From Ideonella livida (lineage in GTDB: Bacteria > Pseudomonadota > Gammaproteobacteria > Burkholderiales > Burkholderiaceae_C), in the NCBI RefSeq assembly GCF_010499455.1, contig NZ_JAAGOH010000004.1, positions 62,001 to 126,000 of the forward strand: a stretch of 64,000 bases of DNA, read 5' to 3'. The position numbers and the translations under genes were made by a program. The notes under the pieces were generated by a model. That model made no database searches and had not been told where the DNA came from. It saw only the letters and a list, made by a program, of their open reading frames with translations. Positions within the stretch are counted from its first letter, which is position 1; each line of letters begins with the position of its first letter. This document shows positions 27,105 through 35,830 of this stretch, piece by piece.

Positions 27105-30100
27105 TCAGCCCCCGGCCCGTCCCTGCGGCTGCCCCAGCGAACGCAGGATGTCCCGCACGTACTGCGCCCGCTCGCGGGCGTCAGCGATTTCGCGGTCGAT
27201 GCGCAGGCGGTCATTGCCGGCCAGCTTGACCTGGCGGTTTTTCTGCACCAGCTCAATGATGCGCATCGGGTCCACCGGCGGGTTGGGCTTGAAGCCGATG
27301 TTCATTACCTTGGGGCCGGCGTCGATCTTGATGACGCCGTAGGGTTTGGCCTGGATGCGCAGGCGGTGGGTGTCGAACAAGGCCTGGGCTTGGGGCGGCA
27401 GCTTGCCGAACCGGTCGGTCACTTCCTCCAGCAAGCGGTCGAGCTGGTCCAGCGTGGTGGCGCTGGACAGGCGCTTGTAGAGGTTCAGTCGCACGTGCAC
27501 GTCGCCGCAGTAGGCATCGGGCAGCAGGGCGGGCATGTGCAGGTTGATCTCGGTGGTGGTGCCAAAGACCACGGAGTTGGGGCTCAGCAGGTCGGGCTCC
27601 TCCCCGTTCTTCAAGGCCCGCACGGCTTCGGCCAGCATCTCGTTGTAGAGCTGGAAGCCCACTTCCATCATGTTGCCGCTCTGGTGGTCGCCCAACACCT
27701 CGCCGGCGCCGCGGATCTCCAGGTCGTGCATGGCCAGGTAGAAGCCGGAGCCCAGCTCCTCCATCTCCTGAATGGCTTCCAGGCGCTGGGCGGCCTGTTT
27801 GGTCAGGCCCTCCACATCGGGCACCAGCAGGTAGGCATAGGCCTGGTGGTGACTGCGGCCCACGCGGCCGCGCAGCTGGTGCAGCTGGGCCAGGCCGAAC
27901 TTGTCGGCCCGCGCCATGACGATGGTGTTGGCACTGGGCACGTCAATGCCGGTTTCGATGATGGTGGAGCACAGCAGTACGTTGAAGCGCTGGGCGGTGA
28001 ATTCACGCATCACGCGTTCCAGCTCGCGCTCAGGCATCTGGCCATGGGCCACGGCGATACGGGCCTCGGGGATCAATTCCTCCAGCGCTTGCCGGCGGTT
28101 CTCAATGGTCTCCACCTCGTTGTGCAGGAAGTAGACCTGGCCGCCGCGCTTCAACTCGCGCAGGATGGCCTCGCGGATCACGCTCTTGCTTTCGTTGCGC
28201 ACAAAGGTCTTGATGGCCAGGCGGCGCTGCGGCGCGGTGGCGATGACGCTCAGGTCGCGCAGGCCTTCCAGCGCCATGCCCAGGGTGCGGGGAATGGGGG
28301 TGGCGGTCAGGGTGAGCACATCCACCTCGGCGCGCATGGCCTTGATGGCCTCTTTGTGGCGCACGCCAAAACGGTGTTCCTCGTCAATGATGAGCAGACC
28401 CAGGCGCTTGAAGCGCACGTCCTTGCTGAGCAGCTTGTGCGTGCCCACCACGATGTCGATGGTGCCGTTCTCAATGCCGTCCAGCGCGGCCTTGATTTCC
28501 TTGGCGGTGCGGAATCGACTCAGCTCGGCCACCTTGACCGGCCACTTGCCAAAGCGGTCGACGATGGTCTGGTAGTGCTGCTCGGCCAGCAGCGTGGTGG
28601 GCGCCAGCAGCGCCACTTGCTTGCCGCCGATCACCGAAACAAAGGCGGCACGCAGCGCGACCTCGGTCTTGCCAAAGCCCACGTCGCCGCACACCAGGCG
28701 GTCCATGGGCTTGGGGCTGACCATGTCCTGGATCACGGCATGGATGGCGGCGCGCTGGTCGGCCGTCTCCTCAAAGCCGAAGCTGGCGGCGAAGGCCTCG
28801 TAGTCGTGGGGCGAGTAGCGGTGGCTCATACCCTCGCGCGAGGCGCGCAAGGCGTAGAGGTTGAGCAGCTCGGCGGCGGCGTCGCGCACCTGCTCGGCGG
28901 CCTTGCGGCGCGCTTTGTCCCACTGGCCCGAGCCCAGCTTGTGCAGCGGCGCTTCTTCGGCGCTGACGCCGGTGTAGCGGCTGATGAGGTGCAACTGGCT
29001 CACGGGCACATAGAGCGTGGCTTTGTCGGCGTATTCCAGGTGCAGGAATTCGCTGGCCCCGTCTGTGCCTCCGTTCGCGCCGCCCTGGCCCCCCGACAGG
29101 TCGATGTGGATCAGCCCCTTGTAGCGGCCAATGCCATGGGCCGAATGCACCACCGGGTCACCCACCTTCAGCTCCGACAGGTCCTTGATGAGTGAATCGA
29201 CGTTGCTGGTCTGCTCTTGCTTGCGGCGCCGGCGCGTGGTGGGGGCACTGGCAAAGAGTTCGGTCTCGGTCAGGAACTGCAGGGCGATGCCCTGCGCCGG
29301 CTCGTGCCAGAAGAAGCCCGCTGACAGTGGAGCGGCGGTGATGGCCACCTTCTCCGTGCCCGCCAGGAACTCGTCCAGGGAGGCCACGGCAGGCACGTCA
29401 ATCTTGTGGTCGCGCAGCAGCTCCAGCAGGCTCTCACGCCGGCCGTCGCTCTCTGCCACCAGCAGCACGCGGTGGGGCGTGTCGTCCAAGTGCCTCTGCA
29501 GGGCCCCCAAGGGCTCGGTGCTGCCCCGGTCGGCGCTCACATCGGGCAGAGGGCGGGCCCAGTCCAGCGCCTCCTGGCCACGCAGCGCCAGCGTGGCGTG
29601 CCGGCCGGCCAGCGCGAAGAACTCGTCGGTGCGCAGGAAGATCTCGTCCGGCGGCAGGATGGGCCGGTCCGGGTCATGCTGCAGGAAGCGGTGGCGCTCG
29701 CGGGTGTCGGAGGAAAAGCGCTGCAGCGCGGTATCCACCTCGCCATGCAGCACGAGCGCAGCACCGTCGCCCAGGTAGTCAAAGAAGCTGGCCGCCTGCT
29801 CAAAGAACAGCGGCAGGTAGTACTCAATGCCCGCTGTGGCGATGCCCTGCGCCATATCTTTGTAGAGACGGTGCTTGGTGGGGTCACCTTCCATCTTTTC
29901 GCGCCAGCGCTGGCGGAAGGTGGTGCGCGCCGCATCGTCCATCGGGAACTCGCGGCCGGGCAGCAGTTGCACCTCGGGCACCGGGTACAGGCTGCGCTGG
30001 GTGTCGGGGTCGAAGGTGCGGATGGAGTCGATCTCGTCGTCGAACAGGTCCACCCGGTATGGCTGCACCGAACCCATCGGGAACAGGTCGATCAGGCTGC

Positions 30101-30593
30101 CGCGCACCGCGTATTCGCCTGGCGACACCACCTGACTCACATGGGTGTAGCCCGCCAGCGTGAGTTGACGTTTGAGTGCGGCCTCGTCCAGCCGGGTCTT
30201 GGCCTTGAAGTCAAAGGTGGTGCCTGCCAGAAAGCTGGGCGGGGCCAACCGCGTGAGCGCGGTGGTGGCCGGCAGCAGCACCACATCCAGCGCCTGCTGG
30301 TGGATCTTCCACAGCGTGGCCAGGCGCTCGGAGATCAGGTCTTGGTGCGGGCTGAAGGTGTCATAAGGCAGGGTTTCCCAGTCGGGGAACAGCGCCACAC
30401 GCAGGCCCGGGGCGAAGAAGGGCAGCTCGTCGGCCAGGCGCTGGGCGTCCGAAGGCTCGGCGGTGACGATGCACAGCAACTGCTTTTGCGCCGCCCGGCT
30501 CTGCGCATGCCGCGCCAGCAGCAGGGCATCGGCCGAGCCGATGGGGCGGGGCAGGGTGAAGCGTTTGCCAGGGGCGATGGAAGGCAGTTGCAT
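27105..30593 (-). CDS. mfd: Transcription-repair coupling factor
   Basis: A 1162-residue ATPase that removes stalled RNA polymerase from DNA lesions and recruits UvrA. The order is a UvrB-like N-terminal part, a CarD-like RNA polymerase interaction domain near 485-590 (VGDPVVHSAHGIGRYKGL), a RecG-type translocase with Walker A GDVGFGKTE around K642 and DEEH at 737-740, and a C-terminal UvrA-binding domain. The length is normal. It is convergent with icd. Confidence 0.97.
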   Translation of the reverse strand: MQLPSIAPGKRFTLPRPIGSADALLLARHAQSRAAQKQLLCIVTAEPSDAQRLADELPFFAPGLRVALFPDWETLPYDTFSPHQDLISERLATLWKIHQQALDVVLLPATTALTRLAPPSFLAGTTFDFKAKTRLDEAALKRQLTLAGYTHVSQVVSPGEYAVRGSLIDLFPMGSVQPYRVDLFDDEIDSIRTFDPDTQRSLYPVPEVQLLPGREFPMDDAARTTFRQRWREKMEGDPTKHRLYKDMAQGIATAGIEYYLPLFFEQAASFFDYLGDGAALVLHGEVDTALQRFSSDTRERHRFLQHDPDRPILPPDEIFLRTDEFFALAGRHATLALRGQEALDWARPLPDVSADRGSTEPLGALQRHLDDTPHRVLLVAESDGRRESLLELLRDHKIDVPAVASLDEFLAGTEKVAITAAPLSAGFFWHEPAQGIALQFLTETELFASAPTTRRRRKQEQTSNVDSLIKDLSELKVGDPVVHSAHGIGRYKGLIHIDLSGGQGGANGGTDGASEFLHLEYADKATLYVPVSQLHLISRYTGVSAEEAPLHKLGSGQWDKARRKAAEQVRDAAAELLNLYALRASREGMSHRYSPHDYEAFAASFGFEETADQRAAIHAVIQDMVSPKPMDRLVCGDVGFGKTEVALRAAFVSVIGGKQVALLAPTTLLAEQHYQTIVDRFGKWPVKVAELSRFRTAKEIKAALDGIENGTIDIVVGTHKLLSKDVRFKRLGLLIIDEEHRFGVRHKEAIKAMRAEVDVLTLTATPIPRTLGMALEGLRDLSVIATAPQRRLAIKTFVRNESKSVIREAILRELKRGGQVYFLHNEVETIENRRQALEELIPEARIAVAHGQMPERELERVMREFTAQRFNVLLCSTIIETGIDVPSANTIVMARADKFGLAQLHQLRGRVGRSHHQAYAYLLVPDVEGLTKQAAQRLEAIQEMEELGSGFYLAMHDLEIRGAGEVLGDHQSGNMMEVGFQLYNEMLAEAVRALKNGEEPDLLSPNSVVFGTTTEINLHMPALLPDAYCGDVHVRLNLYKRLSSATTLDQLDRLLEEVTDRFGKLPPQAQALFDTHRLRIQAKPYGVIKIDAGPKVMNIGFKPNPPVDPMRIIELVQKNRQVKLAGNDRLRIDREIADARERAQYVRDILRSLGQPQGRAGG

Positions 30594-31004
30594 GGACGGT
30601 GCGCGGGCTGGGGGCGCGCCGGGAGGGCAGCGCCAATGGCAAACGCGTCATGGACGCCGGATCGCGGGGACCGGGCCGAATGACGCGCGAACCGCCAGAT
30701 TCTAAAGAGCCACCCGGCGCCTGGCTCAGGCCGGACGACGCCGGCGCAGCCGCGGCAGCCCGGCCAGGCACCGGGTCCAGGCGGCTGGCCGCGGTACGGT
30801 GCTGGTGATCACCTCCACCTGCACGCGGCGGCCAAAGTCAAGACTGTCACCGGGCACAACACCGGCAGCGGCCGGGATCTGATCGGCGAGCCGGGGCTCC
30901 AGTACAGCGCAGAGGCCGACTGAGGGGTGAGCGGATGAGCGGATAGAGGTTGACCTTGCCGCCCCCGGGCCGCCGGTAGGCTTGCCTGCGGAGACAATCC
31001 GCCC
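30594..31004. other. 411-bp divergent gap between mfd and ispD
   Basis: No gene is supported. On the minus strand between about 30726 and 30950 there is an open stretch with ordinary-looking composition (for example PGDSLDFGRRVQVEV), but it has no start or ribosome-binding site and continues through ispD as a shadow frame. It may be a decayed coding remnant. Promoters for both flanking genes should lie here, but none is clear by eye. Confidence 0.5.
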
Positions 31005-32090
31005 ATGACCAATCCGTCCATGTTCGCGGTGGGGGTGGAACCCCGCTTCTTCGCTCTGGTGCCCTGCGCGGGCACCGGCAGCCGCTCCGGCAGCTTCAAT
31101 CCCAAGCAGTACGAGCCGGTGGCCGGCCAGCCCTTGGTCTCGCACACGCTGGAGGCCCTGGCGCGGGTACCCGGATTGACCGCGACCCTGGTGGTGGTGG
31201 CCCCCGACGACACCCAGTTCGAGGAGGACCTGCCCGGTCGCGTGGGCGATGCACTCTGGCTGGCCAAGGTCGGCGGTGCCACCCGGGCCGAGACAGTGGC
31301 CAATGGCTTGAACGAACTGCGGGCCCGCGGCGCCCAGCCCCACGATTGGGTGCTGGTGCACGACGCTGCGCGTTGCCTGCTCAAGCCTGAGTGGGTGCTG
31401 CGGCTGATGGCCGAATGCCGCGATGACGAGGTGGGTGGCCTGCTGGCCTTGCCGCTGGCCGACACGCTCAAGAGCGAAGCCGCCGGTCGGGCCACCGCCA
31501 CCATCGACCGCAACGCCAAATGGACCGCCCAGACGCCGCAGATGTTCCGCCTGGGCCTGCTGGCGCCGGCATTGGCCTTTGCCGGTGACAAGGTCACTGA
31601 CGAAGCCAGCGCCGTGGAGGCGCTGGGGCACCAGCCACGACTGGTGCGGGGGGATTGGGAGAACCTCAAGGTCACGTTCCCTGGCGACTTTCTGCTGGCC
31701 GAGCGTCTGCTGGCCACCCAACGCCGGGGTGCTGAGATCCGCGCCGTCGTCCCTGCGCGTGACTTCGCGACCACGCTGCAGTTCTACCTGGACATCGGCT
31801 TTGAGCGCGAGTTCGTCCACACCCAGATGGCCGGCTTGAAACTGGGCTCCGCGGCCTTCCTGCTGCAGCAGGCCGAGGACACCACCCGAACGCAGCACAC
31901 GGTGATGCACCTCACAGTCGACAACCTGGAAGCGTTCTGGGGCCGCTTGCAACAGGCGGGCATCGACGCGCGCTACGGGGTCAGCGTGGCTCCGCCACAG
32001 CAGCGCCCCTGGGGCTTGGTGGACATGAGCCTGACCGACCCCAGCGGGGTGCTGTGGCGCATCGCACAGCGCATGGAGGCGGTGGAATGA
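31005..32090 (+). CDS. ispD: IspD cytidylyltransferase with C-terminal VOC domain
   Basis: A 361-residue protein. Residues 15-240 are 2-C-methyl-D-erythritol 4-phosphate cytidylyltransferase, the third MEP-pathway step: [11 protein letters not shown] and [10 protein letters not shown] form the CTP loop, [11 protein letters not shown] follows, and [22 protein letters not shown] and GDWENLKVT complete the family set. Residues 244-358 are an extra VOC/glyoxalase-bleomycin-resistance-like domain ([19 protein letters not shown] to DPSGVLWRI). The usual IspD length is about 230-240, so the fusion adds roughly 115 residues with no stop between. It overlaps ispF in an ATGA. Confidence 0.92.
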   Translation: MTNPSMFAVGVEPRFFALVPCAGTGSRSGSFNPKQYEPVAGQPLVSHTLEALARVPGLTATLVVVAPDDTQFEEDLPGRVGDALWLAKVGGATRAETVANGLNELRARGAQPHDWVLVHDAARCLLKPEWVLRLMAECRDDEVGGLLALPLADTLKSEAAGRATATIDRNAKWTAQTPQMFRLGLLAPALAFAGDKVTDEASAVEALGHQPRLVRGDWENLKVTFPGDFLLAERLLATQRRGAEIRAVVPARDFATTLQFYLDIGFEREFVHTQMAGLKLGSAAFLLQQAEDTTRTQHTVMHLTVDNLEAFWGRLQQAGIDARYGVSVAPPQQRPWGLVDMSLTDPSGVLWRIAQRMEAVE

Positions 32091-32611
32091 GCACGCCCCT
32101 GCCGCCGGACGGGACCGCGCCCATGGCCTGGCCGGCATTGCGTGTGGGCGAGGGCTGGGACACCCACGCCCTGGTGACCGGCCGGCCCTTGGTGCTGGGC
32201 GGAGTGACCATTCCGCACGCCATGGGGCTGCTGGGGCATTCCGACGCTGACGCGCTGCTGCATGCCATCACCGATGCCTTGCTGGGCGCCGCCGCCCTGG
32301 GCGACATTGGCCGCCACTTTCCCGACACAGCCGCCGAGTTCAAGGGTGCCGACTCCGCGGTGCTGCTGGACCACGCCCACCGCCTTGTGCAGGCGGAGGG
32401 CTGGCAGGTGGTGAATGTGGACAGCACCGTCGTGGCCCAGGCGCCCAAGCTGGCGCCGCACATCCCGGCCATGGTGGCGCGCATCGCCCAGGTGCTGGGC
32501 CTGGATACCCGGCGGGTCAACGTCAAAGCCAAGACGGCCGAGAAGATGGGACCGGTGGGTGAAGGCCGGGCCATCGAGACCCGCGCTGTGGTGCTGCTGA
32601 TGGGGCGCTGA
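32087..32611 (+). CDS. ispF: 2-C-methyl-D-erythritol 2,4-cyclodiphosphate synthase
   Basis: A 174-residue MEP-pathway enzyme. The metal ligands are in [10 protein letters not shown] and [20 protein letters not shown], followed by GDIGRHFPD and [18 protein letters not shown]. The family is about 160 residues; this copy has a 14-residue N-terminal extension before the core. The ATG at 32087 overlaps the ispD stop (ATGA), so the two enzymes are made together. Confidence 0.95.
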   Translation: MSTPLPPDGTAPMAWPALRVGEGWDTHALVTGRPLVLGGVTIPHAMGLLGHSDADALLHAITDALLGAAALGDIGRHFPDTAAEFKGADSAVLLDHAHRLVQAEGWQVVNVDSTVVAQAPKLAPHIPAMVARIAQVLGLDTRRVNVKAKTAEKMGPVGEGRAIETRAVVLLMGR

Positions 32612-32659
32612 ACCGGACGCGCCGGGCTGCAGGAGCTGCCGGCCCCTGCGCCCCGCGTC

Positions 32660-34096
32660 TCAGGCCTTCTTCAGGCGGATGTGGGCCACCAGGCCGGTCT
32701 TCTCGGTAGCGTTGTTGAGTTCCAGGGCGCCGCCGATGCGTTGCAACGCCTTCTTGACCACCGCCAGACCCAGGCCGGCGCCGGTGGCCGCCGTGCGGGC
32801 CGCATCGCCGCGGAAGAAGGGCGTGGTCAGGTGGGCCAACTTCTCTGGCGCCACGCCCTGCCCGTAGTCCCGCACGGTGATGATGATGGCGTCACCCGTC
32901 TGCACATGCGACACCTTCACCCGCGCCACCCCGGTGTCGATGGACCGCCCATAGCGGCGCGCGTTCTCGAACAGGTTGGAGAACACGCGGCCCAGCTCGG
33001 TGTCGTCGCCCTGGACCATCAGGTTGGGCGGCAGGCGGGGATGGATGCGGATCTGGTTCTTGTCCCGGAACAGGCTGGCCTCGCGCTCCACCACCTGGGT
33101 GATGTTCACCGGCACGATGCGCGTGCCCTCGGGGCGCGCGTAGTCCATGAATTTGTCAATGATGGCGTCGAGCTGGTCAATGTCGTTGGCCATGTTGCGC
33201 CGCGCCTCTTCGTCCGAGACGCTGATCTCGGCTTCCAGGCGCAGACGGGCCAGCGGGGTGCGCAGGTCGTGCGAGATGCCGGCCAGCATCACCGCGCGTT
33301 CCTCCTCCACCTTGGCCAGTTCGCGGGCCATGCGGTTGAAGCCCTTGTTGACCATGCGCACCTCGGCGGTGATGTTTGACTCGTCGAGGTTGGAGTCGAA
33401 CTCACCCTCGGACAGGCGGCTGGCGGCAAACGAGAGCTGCTTGAGCGGGCCGTTGATCAGCCGCACAAAGATGGCCGTGATCACAAAGCACAGCATCGCC
33501 AGGAGCGCCATCCACCACCAGTCGGGCAGGGTGCTGCCCGGTTGCCAGCGTGCAGCGTCAGCCTTGAGCCAATACAGGTTGCCATCGAGCTCAAAGCCGA
33601 CCCAGACGCCTTCGGCGTCGTTGACGCTGCGGGCCAGCAGCGTGCCCGGGCCCAGGCGCTCGCGGACGGCCTGGCTGAAGGCACTGTGGAAGGTGTCCGT
33701 CTCCAACGTCCGCCAGTTGTCGCCGGGCTCCCGGCGCAGCAGCTGCAGCCCTTCCTTGCTGGCGGCCTGCTGGAGCAGGGCGTTGCGGCGCTGGCCTTCG
33801 CTTTGCTGCACCCCCAGCACGGTGACGGACACCACGCCCGCCATCTGGCGCCCGGCATGGGCACCCAGGACCAGCTCCTGCCGGTGGTCCAGCAAGAGGG
33901 ACCAAGCCAATACCGCCGCCACCATCAGGCCCGACACCAGCATGAAACTGCGCCAGAAGAGGTTGACCGACAGCACCGGCCCGCGCTGGCGACGCTTGCG
34001 CTTCTCGTCCTCGACGACCAGGGCGGACCAGTCGGTGTTGTCGTTGTGCCCCGGTGTGCCCGCGGTGGGCGCAGGGCGGGCGGTGGGGGCGGTCAC
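32660..34096 (-). CDS. envZ: Two-component sensor histidine kinase, EnvZ type
   Basis: A 478-residue inner-membrane kinase. The cytoplasmic N-terminus (1-47) is followed by TM1 (about 48-70), a periplasmic sensor region to about 193, TM2 (194-214), HAMP, the dimerisation helix with phospho-acceptor H276 in GISHDLRTPLARLRLE, and a HATPase domain with ELGRVFSNLFENA and GAGLGLAVV. Its start overlaps the ompR stop by four bases. The periplasmic domain is longer than in E. coli EnvZ, so the stimulus may differ from osmolarity. Confidence 0.9.
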   Translation of the reverse strand: MTAPTARPAPTAGTPGHNDNTDWSALVVEDEKRKRRQRGPVLSVNLFWRSFMLVSGLMVAAVLAWSLLLDHRQELVLGAHAGRQMAGVVSVTVLGVQQSEGQRRNALLQQAASKEGLQLLRREPGDNWRTLETDTFHSAFSQAVRERLGPGTLLARSVNDAEGVWVGFELDGNLYWLKADAARWQPGSTLPDWWWMALLAMLCFVITAIFVRLINGPLKQLSFAASRLSEGEFDSNLDESNITAEVRMVNKGFNRMARELAKVEEERAVMLAGISHDLRTPLARLRLEAEISVSDEEARRNMANDIDQLDAIIDKFMDYARPEGTRIVPVNITQVVEREASLFRDKNQIRIHPRLPPNLMVQGDDTELGRVFSNLFENARRYGRSIDTGVARVKVSHVQTGDAIIITVRDYGQGVAPEKLAHLTTPFFRGDAARTAATGAGLGLAVVKKALQRIGGALELNNATEKTGLVAHIRLKKA

Positions 34097-34827
34097 GCGG
34101 TTTCCTCAGGCACGAAAACGTAGCCCACACCCCATACGGTCTGGATGTAGCGCGGGTTCGAAGGATCCGGCTCGATCATCTTGCGCAGACGCGAGATCTG
34201 CACATCCAGGCTGCGGTCGAAGGGTTCGAACTCGCGGCCCCGGGCGAGCTGGGCCAGCTTGTCGCGGCTCAACGGCTGGCGCGGATGGCGCACCAGGGCC
34301 TTGAGCATCGAGAACTCGCCCGTGGTCAGGGTGATCTGCTCACCCTCCTTGGTCAGGCGGCGCAGCGAGAGGTCGAACTCGAAGGGACCGAACTGGATCA
34401 CCTGCGGCTCCTTGGCCGGCGCGCCCGGCGCCTCCTGGGGCGGACGCCGGCGCAGCACGGCATGGATGCGCGCCAGCAGCTCGCGGGGGTTGAAGGGCTT
34501 GGGCAGGTAATCGTCGGCCCCCACCTCCAGGCCCACGATCCGGTCCACATCCTCCACCTTAGCGGTGAGCATGATGATGGGGGTGTTGTCACCCGCGGCG
34601 CGCAGTCGACGGCAGATCGACAGGCCGTCCTCGCCCGGCATCATCAGGTCGAGCACGATCATGTCGATCGTCTCGCGGGTCTGCAGGCGGCTCAGCGCCT
34701 TGCCGTCCTCGGCCAGCAGCACCTCGAAGCCCTCCTGGGTGAGGTAGCGGCGGAGCAGGTCACGGATGCGGGCGTCGTCGTCAACCACCACCACGCGGTC
34801 CTTGCGGGTGGGCGTGCTTGTTGTCAT
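34093..34827 (-). CDS. ompR: Response regulator, OmpR family
   Basis: A 244-residue OmpR-type regulator. The receiver has VVVVDDDARIRD and the phospho-acceptor D60 in IVLDLMMPGEDG; K112 or so follows in LPKPFNPREL. The winged HTH ends in QTVWGVGYVFVPE. The ATG at 34827 (MTTSTPTRKD) is used; an in-frame ATG at 34905 lies within the upstream inverted repeat and would add a non-homologous leader. It is the first gene of the ompR-envZ operon. Confidence 0.93.
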   Translation of the reverse strand: MTTSTPTRKDRVVVVDDDARIRDLLRRYLTQEGFEVLLAEDGKALSRLQTRETIDMIVLDLMMPGEDGLSICRRLRAAGDNTPIIMLTAKVEDVDRIVGLEVGADDYLPKPFNPRELLARIHAVLRRRPPQEAPGAPAKEPQVIQFGPFEFDLSLRRLTKEGEQITLTTGEFSMLKALVRHPRQPLSRDKLAQLARGREFEPFDRSLDVQISRLRKMIEPDPSNPRYIQTVWGVGYVFVPEETA

Positions 34828-34839
34828 GGGTCTGGCACA

Positions 34840-34920
34840 GATGAATTTGTAACAGCGGTGATTGTGCGTCTTGACAAGCGCATCAAAACACGCTTGGAGA
34901 CGCATTGTTACAATTTCATC
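34840..34920. promoter_or_regulatory. Inverted GTTACA-type repeats upstream of ompR
   Basis: Two 15-base arms, GATGAATTTGTAACA (34840-34854) and TGTTACAATTTCATC (34906-34920), are reverse complements at 14 of 15 positions and lie 51 bases apart, just before the ompR start. GTTACA is the core of the OmpR/RstA-type half-site, so autoregulation by this OmpR is likely. Confidence 0.5.
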
Positions 34921-34930
34921 CGCCTAGCCT

Positions 34931-34979
34931 GTCCGGTCCAGGTGACCGGACGGGCCGCGGCGCCCACCGGCGCCGCGGC
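34931..34979. terminator. Two tandem GC hairpins after bdhA
   Basis: GTCCGGTC/GACCGGAC (34931-34951, 5-base loop) and GCCGCGGCGCC/GGCGCCGCGGC (34954-34979, 4-base loop) follow the bdhA stop at 34984 on the minus strand. Neither has a T-run, so they are more likely to protect the 3' end or act with Rho than to terminate alone. Confidence 0.45.
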
Positions 34980-34983
34980 AGGT

Positions 34984-35754
34984 TCACTGGGCGACCCAGC
35001 CCCCATCCATGTTGATGGCGGTGCCGCGCAGATTGGCCGCCGCCGGGGAACACATGAAGACCGCCATGGCCCCCAGTTCCTCAGGGGTGGTGAACTGCTG
35101 GGAAGGCTCCTTCTCCGACAGCAGGCGCTTCTTGGCCTCCTCGACACTCACCCCTTCAGCCACGGCCCGGGCGTCCACCTGCTTTTGCACCAGCGGGGTC
35201 AGCACCCAGCCCGGGCAGATGGCGTTGCAGGTCACCGGCGTGGTGGCGGTCTCCAGGGCCACCACCTTGGTCAGGCCGACCACGCCGTGCTTGGCGGCCA
35301 CATAGGCAGACTTCTGCGCCGATGCCACCAAGCCGTGGACCGAGGCCACGTTGATGATGCGGCCCCAGCCGCGGGCCTTCATGCCTGGCAGGGCGGCGCG
35401 TGTGGCGTGGAAGACCGAGCTCAGGTTGATGGCGATGATGGCGTCCCACCGGTCCACCGGAAAGCTCTCGACGGGCGCCACATGTTGGATGCCGGCGTTG
35501 TTGACCAGCACATCCACCGCGCCGAACTCCGCTTCACAAGCCTGCACCATGGCCTCAATCTGGCCGGGCTGGCTCATGTCCGCCCCGTGGTAGCCCACCC
35601 GGACGCCGAACGCGGCGACCTCGGCCTTGGCGGCCTCGACATCGCCAAACCCGTTGAGCATCACGTTGGCCCCCTGGGCGGCCAGGGCCTTGGCAATGCC
35701 CAGTCCGATGCCGCTGGTGGATCCGGTCACGAGTGCAGTCTTGCCTTTCAACAT
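34984..35754 (-). CDS. bdhA: 3-hydroxybutyrate dehydrogenase
   Basis: A 256-residue SDR enzyme interconverting 3-hydroxybutyrate and acetoacetate with NAD, a late step of polyhydroxybutyrate breakdown. VTGSTSGIGLGIAKAL is the cofactor motif, VNNAGIQHVAPVE follows, the catalytic pair is in AYVAAKHG, and CNAICPGWVLTPLV is typical of this subfamily. An AGGAGA site precedes the ATG. It is divergent from an alpha/beta hydrolase gene with 76 bases between the starts. Confidence 0.92.
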   Translation of the reverse strand: MLKGKTALVTGSTSGIGLGIAKALAAQGANVMLNGFGDVEAAKAEVAAFGVRVGYHGADMSQPGQIEAMVQACEAEFGAVDVLVNNAGIQHVAPVESFPVDRWDAIIAINLSSVFHATRAALPGMKARGWGRIINVASVHGLVASAQKSAYVAAKHGVVGLTKVVALETATTPVTCNAICPGWVLTPLVQKQVDARAVAEGVSVEEAKKRLLSEKEPSQQFTTPEELGAMAVFMCSPAAANLRGTAINMDGGWVAQ

Positions 35755-35788
35755 GCGTCAGTCTCCTGTGGGGGGTTGTTAAAGTCGA

Positions 35789-35819
35789 TTATCTGGCCCC
35801 CTACCTTGCAAACAGATAA
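35789..35819. promoter_or_regulatory. Inverted repeat in the bdhA/hydrolase divergent promoter
   Basis: TTATCTG (35789-35795) and CAGATAA (35813-35819) mirror each other across 17 bases in the short gap between the two divergent genes. It could be a shared operator; 7-base arms are too short to be sure. Confidence 0.3.
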
Positions 35820-35830
35820 CAAGCCTCGCC

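Noticed and set aside
27081-29195. 704-residue open frame opposite mfd
   Set aside because: A shadow frame rich in His, Gly, Leu and Val; mfd is unmistakable on the other strand.
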